In this document: positions 1 through 8,199 of the stretch, one piece after another
Position numbering within the stretch: the first letter of the stretch is position 1
Layout: every line of letters starts with the position of its first letter
NCBI GenBank assembly: GCA_001509335.1
Contig: LGGY01000010.1
Location: 1 to 12,423, forward strand
Direction: 5' to 3'
Source of the DNA: Fidelibacterota bacterium 46_43
GTDB lineage: Bacteria; Fidelibacterota; Fidelibacteria; Fidelibacterales; Fidelibacteraceae
DNA length: 12,423 nucleotides
Made by a program: the position numbers and the translations under genes
Notes under the pieces: generated by a model
The model's database searches: none
What the model saw: only the letters and a program-made list of their open reading frames with translations
What the model was told of the DNA's origin: nothing

Positions 1-89
1 ATACAAAATCGTAACGTGGGCGGTTGGCAGTGGACAGTCGGCAGTCAAATATCGATTGATTTGATTGATTCGATTGATTTGATTGCCTG

Positions 90-130
90 CCCTTTGAAAA
101 GGGACCCGGTTTACCGGGATATTTTACGGG
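90..130. repeat. Hairpin of repeat unit, copy 1
   Basis: The core is CCCGGT-TT-ACCGGG at 105-118. An alternative hairpin CCCTTT/AAAGGG lies just upstream at 90-103. The second copy at 246-286 keeps the core stem although two of its base pairs have changed (CCCAAT-TT-ATTGGG). That is compensatory change, and it implies selection on, or templated copying of, the folded form. Confidence 0.65.
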
Positions 131-245
131 GGATTGATACGATTGAATAGATTGATTGGATTGCTTCGCCAGGAGCGCAGCGACGCCAACTTCCAGCTTC
201 CAGCTTCTAGCTTCCAGCTTCTAACTTCTTGAAGATGATTGCCTG

Positions 246-286
246 CCCTGTGAAATGGGACCCAATTTATTGGGATATTTCACGGG
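246..286. repeat. Hairpin of repeat unit, copy 2
   Basis: The outer stem pairs CCC(T)GTGAAAT (246-256) with ATTTCACGGG (277-286). The inner stem pairs CCCAAT (261-266) with ATTGGG (269-274). The right-hand inverted copy at 6233-6266 keeps the outer stem with a different loop. No T-run follows in either direction, so it does not read as an intrinsic terminator. Confidence 0.65.
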
Positions 287-300
287 ATGAATTAGGGTTT

Positions 301-413
301 GGGTGGATCAACGAATGTTCCTAACCCTCTTCCTATCTTTCTATCTCCCCGTCTCATCCTCGTATCCTGTCTGCCTCGTGCCCTCATTCCCTCTGCGCCC
401 TCTGCGGGAGCAA
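301..413. repeat. Word-like intergenic repeats, degenerate
   Basis: No credible gene is present: the small overlapping frames here have no ribosome-binding site and run through repeats. Read on the minus strand, the stretch contains a CTCCCGCAGAGGGCGCAGAG word (about 390-409) and a 'gaggatacgaggatgag' word (about 350-366). Related words occur on the plus strand beyond hydF (GGGCGCAGAGACGCGGAG at 5677-5740, 'atgaggatacaagggcacg' near 5822-5840). Confidence 0.6.
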
Positions 414-1866
<1,453 letters not shown>

Positions 1867-1984
1867 ACTGCCTCCTTTGTTATAATGAACGGGCAAATTT
1901 ACAATATTTCAGGCTCCAATGTAAGGAGTGCTTGTGCTTTTGTATGTGTCCTGGAGAGGGGAAAGGTTTCAGAAAATCCCCGTT

Positions 1985-2746
1985 TCAGGTTATGACTTCC
2001 ATGCTTTGTACCAGATCCGGCAGGATTTCCCCCGCCTTGCCCTGAAGATAAATATCGGTGATGGCATGGGTATACGCCGACGGTTCGGGATTGATCTCAA
2101 TGATGGCTGCCCCGTGGGTTTTGGCCTGCCAGGGGATGGTGGATGCCGGGACAACCTCACCGGTGGTACCGATGACCAGAAAAACGTCAGAAATCCGGGC
2201 TTCCTTCATTGAAGTATTATAGGCCTTATAGGGAATTGCTTCACCAAAGAAGATAAAATCCGGTTTCAAAATTCCGCCACAAGATCTACATACAGGTGGA
2301 AGTTGTTTGAGATAAGACGGTTCGAAAGGGATAACTTTACCGCACCGGGTACATTTCAGACGACCTGATGTTCCATGAAATTCAATGATATTCCGGCTCC
2401 CTGCCTTGTGGTGCAGACTATCGATGTTTTGTGTGATTACGGCCTGCAATTTTCCGGCTTTTTCCATCTCCGCCAGGCTTATGTGTCCCGGATTGGGCTT
2501 TGCCCGGCCGAAAAAGTCGTAAAAGATTTCTTTGATGAGTTCCCAGGTCTGTGCTGGATCCCGGTAGAATGCATCCAGATCCAGGCATCCCGGATCATAG
2601 AGGGACCATAAACCTTCCCTGCCACGGAAGGGGGGAATGCCGCTTTCCACGGAAATGCCTGCACCGGTGAATGCTGTCGTGTGTGTTGCGTGGAGGATTA
2701 AACGAGCCGCTTTTTCCAGCTGAGAAGAAAAATCACTCAAGGTCAT
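1985..2746 (-). CDS. Sir2-family NAD-dependent protein deacylase
   Basis: This 253-residue sirtuin removes acetyl or other acyl groups from lysine using NAD+, giving nicotinamide and O-acyl-ADP-ribose. The NAD-binding GAGIS motif is at residues 28-32 and is followed by GIPPFRG. TQNID is at 105-109, the catalytic His124 lies in EFHG, and a zinc ribbon is formed by Cys132, Cys135, Cys153 and Cys156. The NAD-site motif near residue 193 reads GTTGEVVPAS, where many sirtuins have GTS. I do not see the Tyr/Arg pair typical of desuccinylating CobB/SIRT5 in a clear position, so substrate preference is open. The start overlaps the end of phoH by 14 bp, which implies translational coupling. A G-run directly before the ATG is the only ribosome-site candidate, in line with coupling. 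Confidence 0.93.
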   Translation of the reverse strand: MTLSDFSSQLEKAARLILHATHTTAFTGAGISVESGIPPFRGREGLWSLYDPGCLDLDAFYRDPAQTWELIKEIFYDFFGRAKPNPGHISLAEMEKAGKLQAVITQNIDSLHHKAGSRNIIEFHGTSGRLKCTRCGKVIPFEPSYLKQLPPVCRSCGGILKPDFIFFGEAIPYKAYNTSMKEARISDVFLVIGTTGEVVPASTIPWQAKTHGAAIIEINPEPSAYTHAITDIYLQGKAGEILPDLVQSMEVIT

Positions 2747-3692
2747 CCCCCGAGTCCGAATAGGCTTTAATGATCCGTTTTACCAGATGATGGCGGACCA
2801 CATCCACTTCCGTCAGATAGGTAAACCCGATCCCGTCGATATCCTTGAGAATACTTACGGCATCCATGAGTCCGGATCGTTGCTTGGAGGGCAGGTCGAT
2901 CTGGGTAATATCCCCCGTAATTATGGCCTTGGAATTCACACCGATACGGGTCAGAAACATCTTCATCTGCAGCGGCGTGGTGTTCTGGGCTTCATCCAGG
3001 ATGAGAAAGGCACTGTCCAGGGTCCGTCCCCGCATGTAGGCCAGGGGAACGATTTCGATAATTTTCTGTTCGAAAAAGACTTTCAGTTTTTCCGGACTGA
3101 TCATGGTTTTCAGGGCATCGTAGAGGGGCGCCAGGTAGGGGTCGATTTTTTCTTTCATATCCCCCGGAAGAAATCCCAGGTTTTCCCCGGCTTCCACGGC
3201 GGGTCGGGTGAGGATGATTTTCCGGATTTCCCGGTTTTTCAATGCGGCTACGGCCATGGCCACTGCCTGATAGGTCTTGCCGGTCCCTGCCGGACCGATG
3301 GCAAATGTGATATCATTTTCTGAAGCGGTCCGGTAATATTCCGCCTGGCCTGCAGTTCGGGGACGGATAAGTCCGTTCGGAGTGAAAAGTATGATCGATT
3401 CCTCCGGAACAGAGTAAATGGAGTCTGAGTCATCTGCTTCAATATTGATCACGGTTTTTACATCCGATGGTTTGATATATTCTTTCTTGGGAATAAGCTG
3501 GATTAACTGATTGAGGATATGGTGAATCCGTTCCACCTCGATGGGATCCCCCACAATTTTTATACTCTGTCCCCGGGCCATGATTTCGGCATTAAAGTGA
3601 TCCTCAAGGACTTTTAAATTTTCATCATTCACCCCCAGAAGGGCCAGGGGATCAAATCCCCGCATCAGTATTTCCCGTCGTGTTTCTGCCAT
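2733..3692 (-). CDS. phoH: PhoH-family ATPase
   Basis: This is a 319-residue cytoplasmic PhoH/YbeZ-type P-loop ATPase. An N-terminal KH-like region (about residues 10-75) is followed by the ATPase: Walker A GPAGTGKT at 133-140, the conserved LTRPAVEAGENLGFLPGD block at 161-178, and Walker B LILDEAQN at 230-237. These proteins are linked to RNA metabolism and ribosome-associated functions, and are often encoded with ybeY, which is not seen here. The ATG at 3692 is preferred because AAGGAG sits 4 bases upstream; an in-frame ATG at 3737 would add 15 basic residues and has no good ribosome site. The 3' end overlaps the sir2-like gene by 14 bp. The gene is divergent from the aspA-like gene across a 148 bp gap. 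Confidence 0.94.
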   Translation of the reverse strand: MAETRREILMRGFDPLALLGVNDENLKVLEDHFNAEIMARGQSIKIVGDPIEVERIHHILNQLIQLIPKKEYIKPSDVKTVINIEADDSDSIYSVPEESIILFTPNGLIRPRTAGQAEYYRTASENDITFAIGPAGTGKTYQAVAMAVAALKNREIRKIILTRPAVEAGENLGFLPGDMKEKIDPYLAPLYDALKTMISPEKLKVFFEQKIIEIVPLAYMRGRTLDSAFLILDEAQNTTPLQMKMFLTRIGVNSKAIITGDITQIDLPSKQRSGLMDAVSILKDIDGIGFTYLTEVDVVRHHLVKRIIKAYSDSGDDLE

Positions 3693-3752
3693 GTATCTCC
3701 TTTTGTTCCTTTTGAATTTAAAAAGAGTTATGTGCAAAAAGAAGTGTTACCT

Positions 3753-3776
3753 CCATGGGATGGGATTTATCCATGG
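3753..3776. promoter_or_regulatory. Paired CCATGG palindromes in divergent promoter region
   Basis: The 148 bp gap between divergent phoH and aspA-like genes (3693-3840) contains two CCATGG palindromes (3753-3758 and 3771-3776) spaced 18 bp centre to centre. They sit in an imperfect inverted repeat CCATGGGAT...ATCCATGG. The spacing and position suit an operator, but the protein is unknown. I could not assign convincing -35/-10 boxes for either gene. Confidence 0.3.
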
Positions 3777-3840
3777 GGATTCTCTTCGTGCGGAATCCAC
3801 CTGCTTTGTGTAAATTTCAGTAAAAACAGGGGGTTTCCCC

Positions 3841-4455
3841 ATGTCCCGAATTGAAAAAGATGCCTTAGGAACCCTTGAATTACCGGATGACTGTCTGTAT
3901 GGCATTCATACACAGCGGTCTGTCAATCATTTTGCTTACAGTGAAGAACGGTTGGACCCGGTTTTTATCAAAGCGTTTGCCCTTGTTAAAAAAGCGTGCG
4001 TCCTGGCGAATGAGGAGACAGGTTTTCTGGATTCAGATAAAGCCCTGGTTTTGGCTGAATCCTGTTCGGAAATAGCCGGGGGAAAGCACCACGCATGGAT
4101 TGTGGTCAATCCCTGGCATGGAGGGGCCGGCAAATCCACCAATATGAATTTTAATGAGGTCCTTGCCAATCTGGCATTAAAGAAACTGGGCTTTGCACCG
4201 GGATCCTATGATCAGATCCACCCCCTGCACGATGTAAACCGCCATCAGTCCACCAATGATGTGTATCCCACGGCACTGGTGCCGTATTTTGGGTACGAAA
4301 CCGTCCAGACCTGGGTGAAAGAAGCACTGGCTGAAAAGAAATCATTCAAAAATCTGGTGCTGGAAAAGAAATATCTGACACAAGATCAACTGGATACCCT
4401 TTTATCACCTCAGAATATGTTGAAACCGGGATTTATCCCCGGAGATATCGAATAA
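3841..4455 (+). CDS. Internally deleted aspartate ammonia-lyase (AspA-like)
   Basis: This 204-residue ORF matches both ends of the aspartase/fumarase family but lacks its middle. Residues 1-146 carry family blocks: LGTLELPDDCLYGIHT, HGGAGKSTNMNFNEVLAN (94-110) and the substrate-contact block QSTNDVYPTAL (136-146). From residue 148 the sequence resumes with the extreme C-terminal domain (PYFGYETV, then KSFKNLVLEKKYLTQDQLD). Full-length AspA is about 470 residues, so about 270 are absent, including the central helical bundle that builds the tetramer and the catalytic GSS-MP-K-NP loop. It should therefore not be an active lyase. The frame is intact across the junction, where a perfect inverted repeat CGGCAC-TG-GTGCCG (4271-4284) sits. 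The start is ATG 3841 with only a G-run upstream. It ends 10 bp before hydF; aspA-like genes are familiar neighbours of hydrogenase maturation genes. It could be a real deletion, a domain-reduced protein or an assembly collapse. Confidence 0.85.
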   Translation: MSRIEKDALGTLELPDDCLYGIHTQRSVNHFAYSEERLDPVFIKAFALVKKACVLANEETGFLDSDKALVLAESCSEIAGGKHHAWIVVNPWHGGAGKSTNMNFNEVLANLALKKLGFAPGSYDQIHPLHDVNRHQSTNDVYPTALVPYFGYETVQTWVKEALAEKKSFKNLVLEKKYLTQDQLDTLLSPQNMLKPGFIPGDIE

Positions 4456-4465
4456 GGAGAACGTG

Positions 4466-5650
4466 ATGGCAAAAGCCCCCCGTGGTGAACGACTGATTAT
4501 CACTTTTTTAGGCAGGCGGAATACGGGAAAATCCTCCCTGATCAATGCCATTGCCGAACAGGATATTGCGATTGTATCGAAAGAGCCCGGTACAACCACC
4601 GATCCTGTGGCGAAAGCGTATGAACTCATACCTGTCGGACCGGTAACCTTTTATGATACAGCCGGACTGGATGATACCGGTGATTTGGGAGAAATGCGGG
4701 TGAAAGCCACCCGGAAGGTTCTGTTGCGGACCGATATGGCTGTTTTGGTAACGGATGAAAAGGGGATTACCAACGAAGACAGAAAAATTATTCATGATTT
4801 GAAAAAAATGGACATCCCCTATGTGATTGCATTCAATAAATCAGACCTGGCTTCGCCTGAAATACCCGTGGAAGAAGTGGACCGTACCATGAGGGTCTCG
4901 ACAAAAACATTTCTGGGTGTCCATGACCTGAAGGAAAAGATCATTGCTTCTGTCCCGGACTATTTCAGAAGTGAACCGGTGATTATCGGAGATATTATTC
5001 AGGGCGGGGATTTGGTGGTGTTAGTGGTACCCATCGATCTGGCGGCACCAAAAGGTCGTCTGATTTTGCCTCAGGTGCAGGTCATCCGGGAAGTGCTGGA
5101 TAATGATGCCATTGCGATTACCGTGAAGGATCGGGAGCTGGATGAAGCCCTGGAAAAACTATCCCGGCCACCGGCACTGGTTATCACCGATTCCCAGGTT
5201 GTATTGAAAGTGGCAGGGAGTGTACCGGAAGAAGTCCCTTTTACCACCTTTTCCACCGCTTTTGCCCGGTATAAAGGGGATCTTGCCATGCTGGTGGAAG
5301 GAGCCAATACAGCGGACAGGCTGAAAGACGGGGATAAAATCCTTATTGCCGAAGCCTGTTCGCATCATGTGCAGTCCGATGATATTGGCCGTGTTAAAAT
5401 CCCCCGCTGGCTGAAACAGTACACCGGAAAAGATCTCCATTTTGATGTCTACACAGGACATGATTTCCCTGAAAAACTGGAAGAATACGCCTTAATCATT
5501 CATTGTGGCAGTTGTATGATTACCGGCATGGAATTCAAACGGCGCTTATTGACCGCCCACCGGCAAAATATTCCCATCACCAATTATGGAGTGATTATTT
5601 CCAAGGTCCACGGATTATTGGACCGGGTGGTTCGCCCTTTTGGTTATTGA
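4466..5650 (+). CDS. hydF: [FeFe]-hydrogenase H-cluster maturation GTPase HydF
   Basis: This is a 394-residue HydF, the scaffold on which HydE and HydG products are assembled into the [2Fe] subcluster before transfer to the hydrogenase. The N-terminal GTPase domain has the P-loop GRRNTGKSS (16-24), DTAGLDD as G3 and NKSD as G4. A dimerisation region follows, then the C-terminal Fe-S domain with the signature Cys-x-His-x45-His-Cys-x2-Cys: Cys298, His300, His346, Cys347, Cys350. Length is normal and all key residues are present, so it should be functional. ATG 4466 is chosen over GTG 4463 because GGAG lies 6 bases upstream of the ATG. It is probably cotranscribed with the truncated aspA. No hydE, hydG or hydA is in this window, so those must lie elsewhere or be absent. 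Confidence 0.96.
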   Translation: MAKAPRGERLIITFLGRRNTGKSSLINAIAEQDIAIVSKEPGTTTDPVAKAYELIPVGPVTFYDTAGLDDTGDLGEMRVKATRKVLLRTDMAVLVTDEKGITNEDRKIIHDLKKMDIPYVIAFNKSDLASPEIPVEEVDRTMRVSTKTFLGVHDLKEKIIASVPDYFRSEPVIIGDIIQGGDLVVLVVPIDLAAPKGRLILPQVQVIREVLDNDAIAITVKDRELDEALEKLSRPPALVITDSQVVLKVAGSVPEEVPFTTFSTAFARYKGDLAMLVEGANTADRLKDGDKILIAEACSHHVQSDDIGRVKIPRWLKQYTGKDLHFDVYTGHDFPEKLEEYALIIHCGSCMITGMEFKRRLLTAHRQNIPITNYGVIISKVHGLLDRVVRPFGY

Positions 5651-5655
5651 TGGAG

Positions 5656-5673
5656 GGGAGGTTTTATCCTCCC
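5656..5673 (+). terminator. Possible hairpin after hydF
   Basis: The perfect stem GGGAGG (5656-5661) / CCTCCC (5668-5673) with loop TTTTAT begins 6 bp after the hydF stop. No T-run follows, so it is a weak terminator candidate. It may equally be chance pairing at the edge of the GGGCGCAGAG repeats. Confidence 0.35.
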
Positions 5674-5795
5674 GCTGAGGGCGCAGAGACGCGGAGGGAT
5701 TTTGGGTGATGCCTCCCGCTGAGGGCGCAGAGACGCGGAGAGTGTTTTTATATTGCGGAGGGCGCGGAGACGCGGAGATTATTTTTTATATATCG
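5668..5795. repeat. Tandem GGGCGCAGAGACGCGGAG repeat
   Basis: Three near-tandem units, period about 40-44 bp, start near 5668, 5711 and 5755, and a decayed fourth (GCAGAGGAAATTTGGG) starts near 5794. The first two share CCTCCCGCTGAGGGCGCAGA and diverge after the core. This word is a widespread intergenic repeat type in environmental bacteria. A single related word lies inverted at about 390-409. Confidence 0.8.
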
Positions 5796-6120
5796 CAGAG
5801 GAAATTTGGGAGCACGGAAGGTATGAGGATACAAGGGCACGATGGGGAGATGGTGCAGACCTGTGTCCGCCCGGAATATTGGCACCTCGATATGCCGGCC
5901 AGTCGGCGGCCTACTCAACGACCGGGATGATTGAAATAAGGCCTCAATCTGTTGTTTTATTCGATAATACATATATACGAATAACAATATTATCTTGCAT
6001 TGTGTCGCATTTCGGTGTATTTTACCCCCGGGGTGGGGGGCGCTACCTAATCGAAATCATATATCCCATTTCTCTAATAATCTCATCATCAGATCAACAA
6101 AAAAATCTACAATCATTTAT
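5796..6120. other. Gene-free spacer
   Basis: I see no supportable gene here. Open frames through it run across repeat words and lack ribosome sites. The first part (to about 5850) holds word-like repeats related to 340-385. The part from about 5940 to 6120 is AT-rich apart from a short GC-rich patch (CCCCCGGGGTGGGGGG at about 6026-6041). Confidence 0.5.
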
Positions 6121-6440
6121 TAGAAGTTTGAAGCTGGAAATGTAGGGACAGGCTGCGGCCTGTCTGAAGTTAGCATCGCTGCTCCTGGTGTTTCAACCAG
6201 GTCAATTCTCCAATCTAATCAATCTATTCAATCCCCTGTGAAATACGCTGCGCTCATTTCACGGGGCAGGCAATCATCTTCAAGAAGTTAGAAGCTGGAA
6301 TTTGGAAGTTGGCGTCGCTTCGCTCCTGGTGTTTCAATCAAATCAATCTATTCAATCGAATCAATCGACTACCGACTGAATATGTGACGCGTGACGCGTA
6401 ACGAGTGGGTCCCTGCGCCACTGCCGACTGCGAACAGCGA
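6121..6440. repeat. Composite intergenic repeat, right copy (inverted)
   Basis: This is the reverse-complement counterpart of the array at 1-300. Read on the minus strand it has the same order of words: CGATTGATT runs, 'caccaggagcgaagcgacgcc', TTCCAGCTTC words, 'aacttcttgaagatgattgcctgcc', a hairpin, then 'attgaatagattgatt'. It includes a perfect 7 bp hairpin GACAGGC-TGCG-GCCTGTC (6147-6164), a hairpin CCTGGT/ACCAGG (6184-6201), and the GTGAAAT/ATTTCAC hairpin at 6233-6266. A GTGACGC/GTGACGCGTAACG word lies near 6382-6400. The array ends just before the AT-rich island. Confidence 0.8.
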
Positions 6441-6458
6441 GTCTCAACCTGAATAATC

Positions 6459-6485
6459 TTGACATTCGTTTTTTTTTTTTATAAT
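6459..6485 (+). promoter_or_regulatory. Sigma70-like promoter with poly-T spacer
   Basis: An exact TTGACA (6459-6464) and an exact TATAAT (6480-6485) flank a run of 12 T (6469-6480). The spacer is 15 bp for TATAAT, or 17 bp if TAATAT at 6482-6487 is the -10. The promoter points into the AT-rich island. Because the homopolymer lies inside the spacer, gain or loss of T would change spacing and so promoter strength. Confidence 0.55.
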
Positions 6486-6496
6486 ATGCAGTAAGT

Positions 6497-6515
6497 TTAT
6501 AACGAGCGTTAATAA
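6497..6515. promoter_or_regulatory. Operator-like inverted repeat
   Basis: TTATAACG-AG-CGTTAATAA is an inverted repeat with one extra base in the right arm. It lies between the candidate promoter and the first possible start codon (6517). The position suits a repressor site; the evidence is symmetry only. Confidence 0.25.
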
Positions 6516-6516
6516 T

Positions 6517-6882
6517 ATGAGCCAAAAATCAAAAATAGTTATTTTAATGTGTAATTATTTGTGCCAATGTAACAATATATTTAACAATTACAGAAAAAGT
6601 AAAAATTTATTACCTGATCTCAATCTTTTAACCAAGAGAATGAAAATACTCCAGCCTTTTCACCATAAAGGTGCAATTCGAAAAATTCACGTGAAACCCA
6701 AAAATATTTTAGAAAAACTCTTGACCCCCCCATCGTATATATTATGTCACAAAGCATGTGAAAACATGAAGTCTTTGAAGGATATGATGAAAAAGAACAA
6801 AGACGTTCAGCAGAAAGCGGGCCCTTTTCGACTTTTACCGGACTACTGCCTGAACCAATTTTACAGGAAATTTAGGACTTGA
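6517..6882 (+). CDS. Hypothetical protein, doubtful
   Basis: A 121-residue frame opens 32 bp after the candidate promoter. The predicted product is basic, with several Cys residues, no signal peptide and no family I recognise. There is no clear ribosome-binding site before ATG 6517. The frame contains a run of seven C (6725-6731). It ends at 6882, where its TGA overlaps a possible TTG start of the next frame. It may be a real small gene, a decayed gene or a long leader of the LRR gene. Confidence 0.35.
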   Translation: MSQKSKIVILMCNYLCQCNNIFNNYRKSKNLLPDLNLLTKRMKILQPFHHKGAIRKIHVKPKNILEKLLTPPSYILCHKACENMKSLKDMMKKNKDVQQKAGPFRLLPDYCLNQFYRKFRT

Positions 6883-6914
6883 CTTTTAATAGTGAATTAA
6901 AAGTAGAATTTAGA

Positions 6915-8153
6915 GTGAAGTATATAATGATATTAATTATCATAATAATACTGAGTCTTTCTATAGAAACATGCACAACAAGTGTTGGCCCCAATAACTC
7001 GAAAAAACCCACTGCGGTTTTAACTAGCACAGCGAGTGTAGTTAAAGTAGGTAATTACATAATTCTTGACGGTTCCCAAAGCAGCACTGGAGGAGGTGAT
7101 ACTTTAATATACAACTGGGAGGCAGATGAGAGTAATCCTGTTGAAGTACCACTGTATGGTGAAAAGACACAAAATCTTGGATTTATTAAGGAAGGAACAT
7201 ATATTTTTAGATTAACAGTAAGTGATGGCACGCAAAACAGTAATACCGAGCAAGTAGAAATAAAAGTAGAACCTAGAACTAATATAATATTTGAAGATCC
7301 TTCGTTAGAAATCCAAGTACGATATGCCTTAAAAATGCCTACTGATGAATTGATCGGCGAAGATTTATTAAAAGTAGATTCTTTGAGTCGTAAAATAATT
7401 ACAGGTGTAGATATATACTCTTTAAATGGTCTTGAAAACTGCGAAAATATAGTCTATTTACAATTTGGTCATCAAAATATTTCTAATATAACACCATTAT
7501 CAGCACTCACTAAGCTTAGAGAGTTAAATTTAACTCAAAATCGAAAAATAAAAGATATAACACCTTTAAGAAATTTGGTAAGCTTAGAAAAATTAAAATT
7601 GGATAGAAATTTAATAGAAGACATATCGGCTTTACAGAATCTAATCAAATTAACATATCTTAATATGTTGGAAAACCCAATTCAGGACCTATCCTATCTT
7701 AAAAATTTAACAAAACTAGAAGAATTATGGTTGAGTTATACACAGGATGGGGAGTTATTATTTCTAACTGAGTTGAAAAATTTGTATCTCCTCTGGATGA
7801 CTTCATGCAATGTTACAGATATTCAATACTTGAAGAGCCTAGCAAATCTTCACAAAATTAATTTTGATGGAAATGATATAACAGACTTATCGCCCTTAAG
7901 CAACTTAAAACAGCTTGAATGGCTCTATTTAGACCAAAATCAGGTTACTGATATTACCCCTTTAGAATCTCTTGAAAATTTAACGGCTTTACGTTTATGG
8001 AATAATCAAATTACCGATATTCTTCCTTTAGAGAACAACAAAGGATTAGGTGAAAGAGATGAGGTAGGTTTATTTGGTAACCCTTTGAATGAAATATCTA
8101 TTAATGAATATATACCTGCATTAAGAGCACGAGGTGTAGTAGTATGGTGGTAA
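6915..8153 (+). CDS. Exported PKD + leucine-rich-repeat protein, probable lipoprotein
   Basis: From GTG 6915 the product has 412 residues. Residues 1-20 are a short charged start and a hydrophobic Ile/Leu stretch ending at Cys20; the box is unorthodox (IETC), so lipidation is probable but not certain. Residues 31-118 resemble a PKD/Ig-like domain (LDGSQSS, then TVSDG). A cap region at about 122-165 (FEDPSLEIQVRYALKMP) has the look of bacterial internalin-type LRR caps. Residues 165-395 are 22-residue repeats of the pattern LxxLxxLxLxxNxIxDIxPL, about nine or ten units, for example LEWLYLDQNQVTDITPLES. Such LRRs are protein-binding scaffolds. Starts at TTG 6879 and ATG 6927 are also possible; none has a strong ribosome site. 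No enzymatic domain is visible. Confidence 0.85.
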   Translation: MKYIMILIIIIILSLSIETCTTSVGPNNSKKPTAVLTSTASVVKVGNYIILDGSQSSTGGGDTLIYNWEADESNPVEVPLYGEKTQNLGFIKEGTYIFRLTVSDGTQNSNTEQVEIKVEPRTNIIFEDPSLEIQVRYALKMPTDELIGEDLLKVDSLSRKIITGVDIYSLNGLENCENIVYLQFGHQNISNITPLSALTKLRELNLTQNRKIKDITPLRNLVSLEKLKLDRNLIEDISALQNLIKLTYLNMLENPIQDLSYLKNLTKLEELWLSYTQDGELLFLTELKNLYLLWMTSCNVTDIQYLKSLANLHKINFDGNDITDLSPLSNLKQLEWLYLDQNQVTDITPLESLENLTALRLWNNQITDILPLENNKGLGERDEVGLFGNPLNEISINEYIPALRARGVVVWW

Positions 8154-8199
8154 CGCCTGCTATTAAAATAAATCTAAAACCAAATTATTTGGAGGTTAT

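Larger units (their letters stand above)
1..300. repeat. Composite tandem intergenic repeat, left copy
   Basis: This stretch holds no gene and is built from short repeated words. They are a CAGTCGGCAGT-type word near 35-47, GATTGATT/CGATTGATT runs (50-85 and 133-172), a 'gattgcctgccc' word opening a hairpin, an 'aggagcgcagcgacgcc' word near 171-188, and tandem TTCCAGC/TTCTAGC words at 189-230. The 'gattgcctgccc' hairpin occurs at about 81-133 and again at about 237-290, so the unit repeats at about 155 bp. The same words in the same order, reverse-complemented, recur at about 6121-6410, beyond hydF. Similar word-like intergenic repeats are known from many environmental bacteria; their function is unknown. 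Confidence 0.8.

Noticed and set aside
1941..1984. GGGGA...TCCCC stem after the sir2-like gene as a terminator
   Set aside because: The stem is only 5 bp with a long loop, and no T-run follows on the minus strand.
2787..3323. A 178-codon plus-strand frame
   Set aside because: It is antisense to the phoH ATPase core and has no recognisable domain.
5753..6145. A 130-codon plus-strand frame after hydF
   Set aside because: It starts inside the GGGCGCAGAG repeats, ends inside the right repeat array, has no ribosome site and encodes low-plausibility Arg-rich then Ile-rich sequence.
6451..6480. T-run at 6469-6480 as an intrinsic terminator
   Set aside because: Only a 4 bp GAAT/ATTC stem precedes it, and exact promoter boxes flank it.
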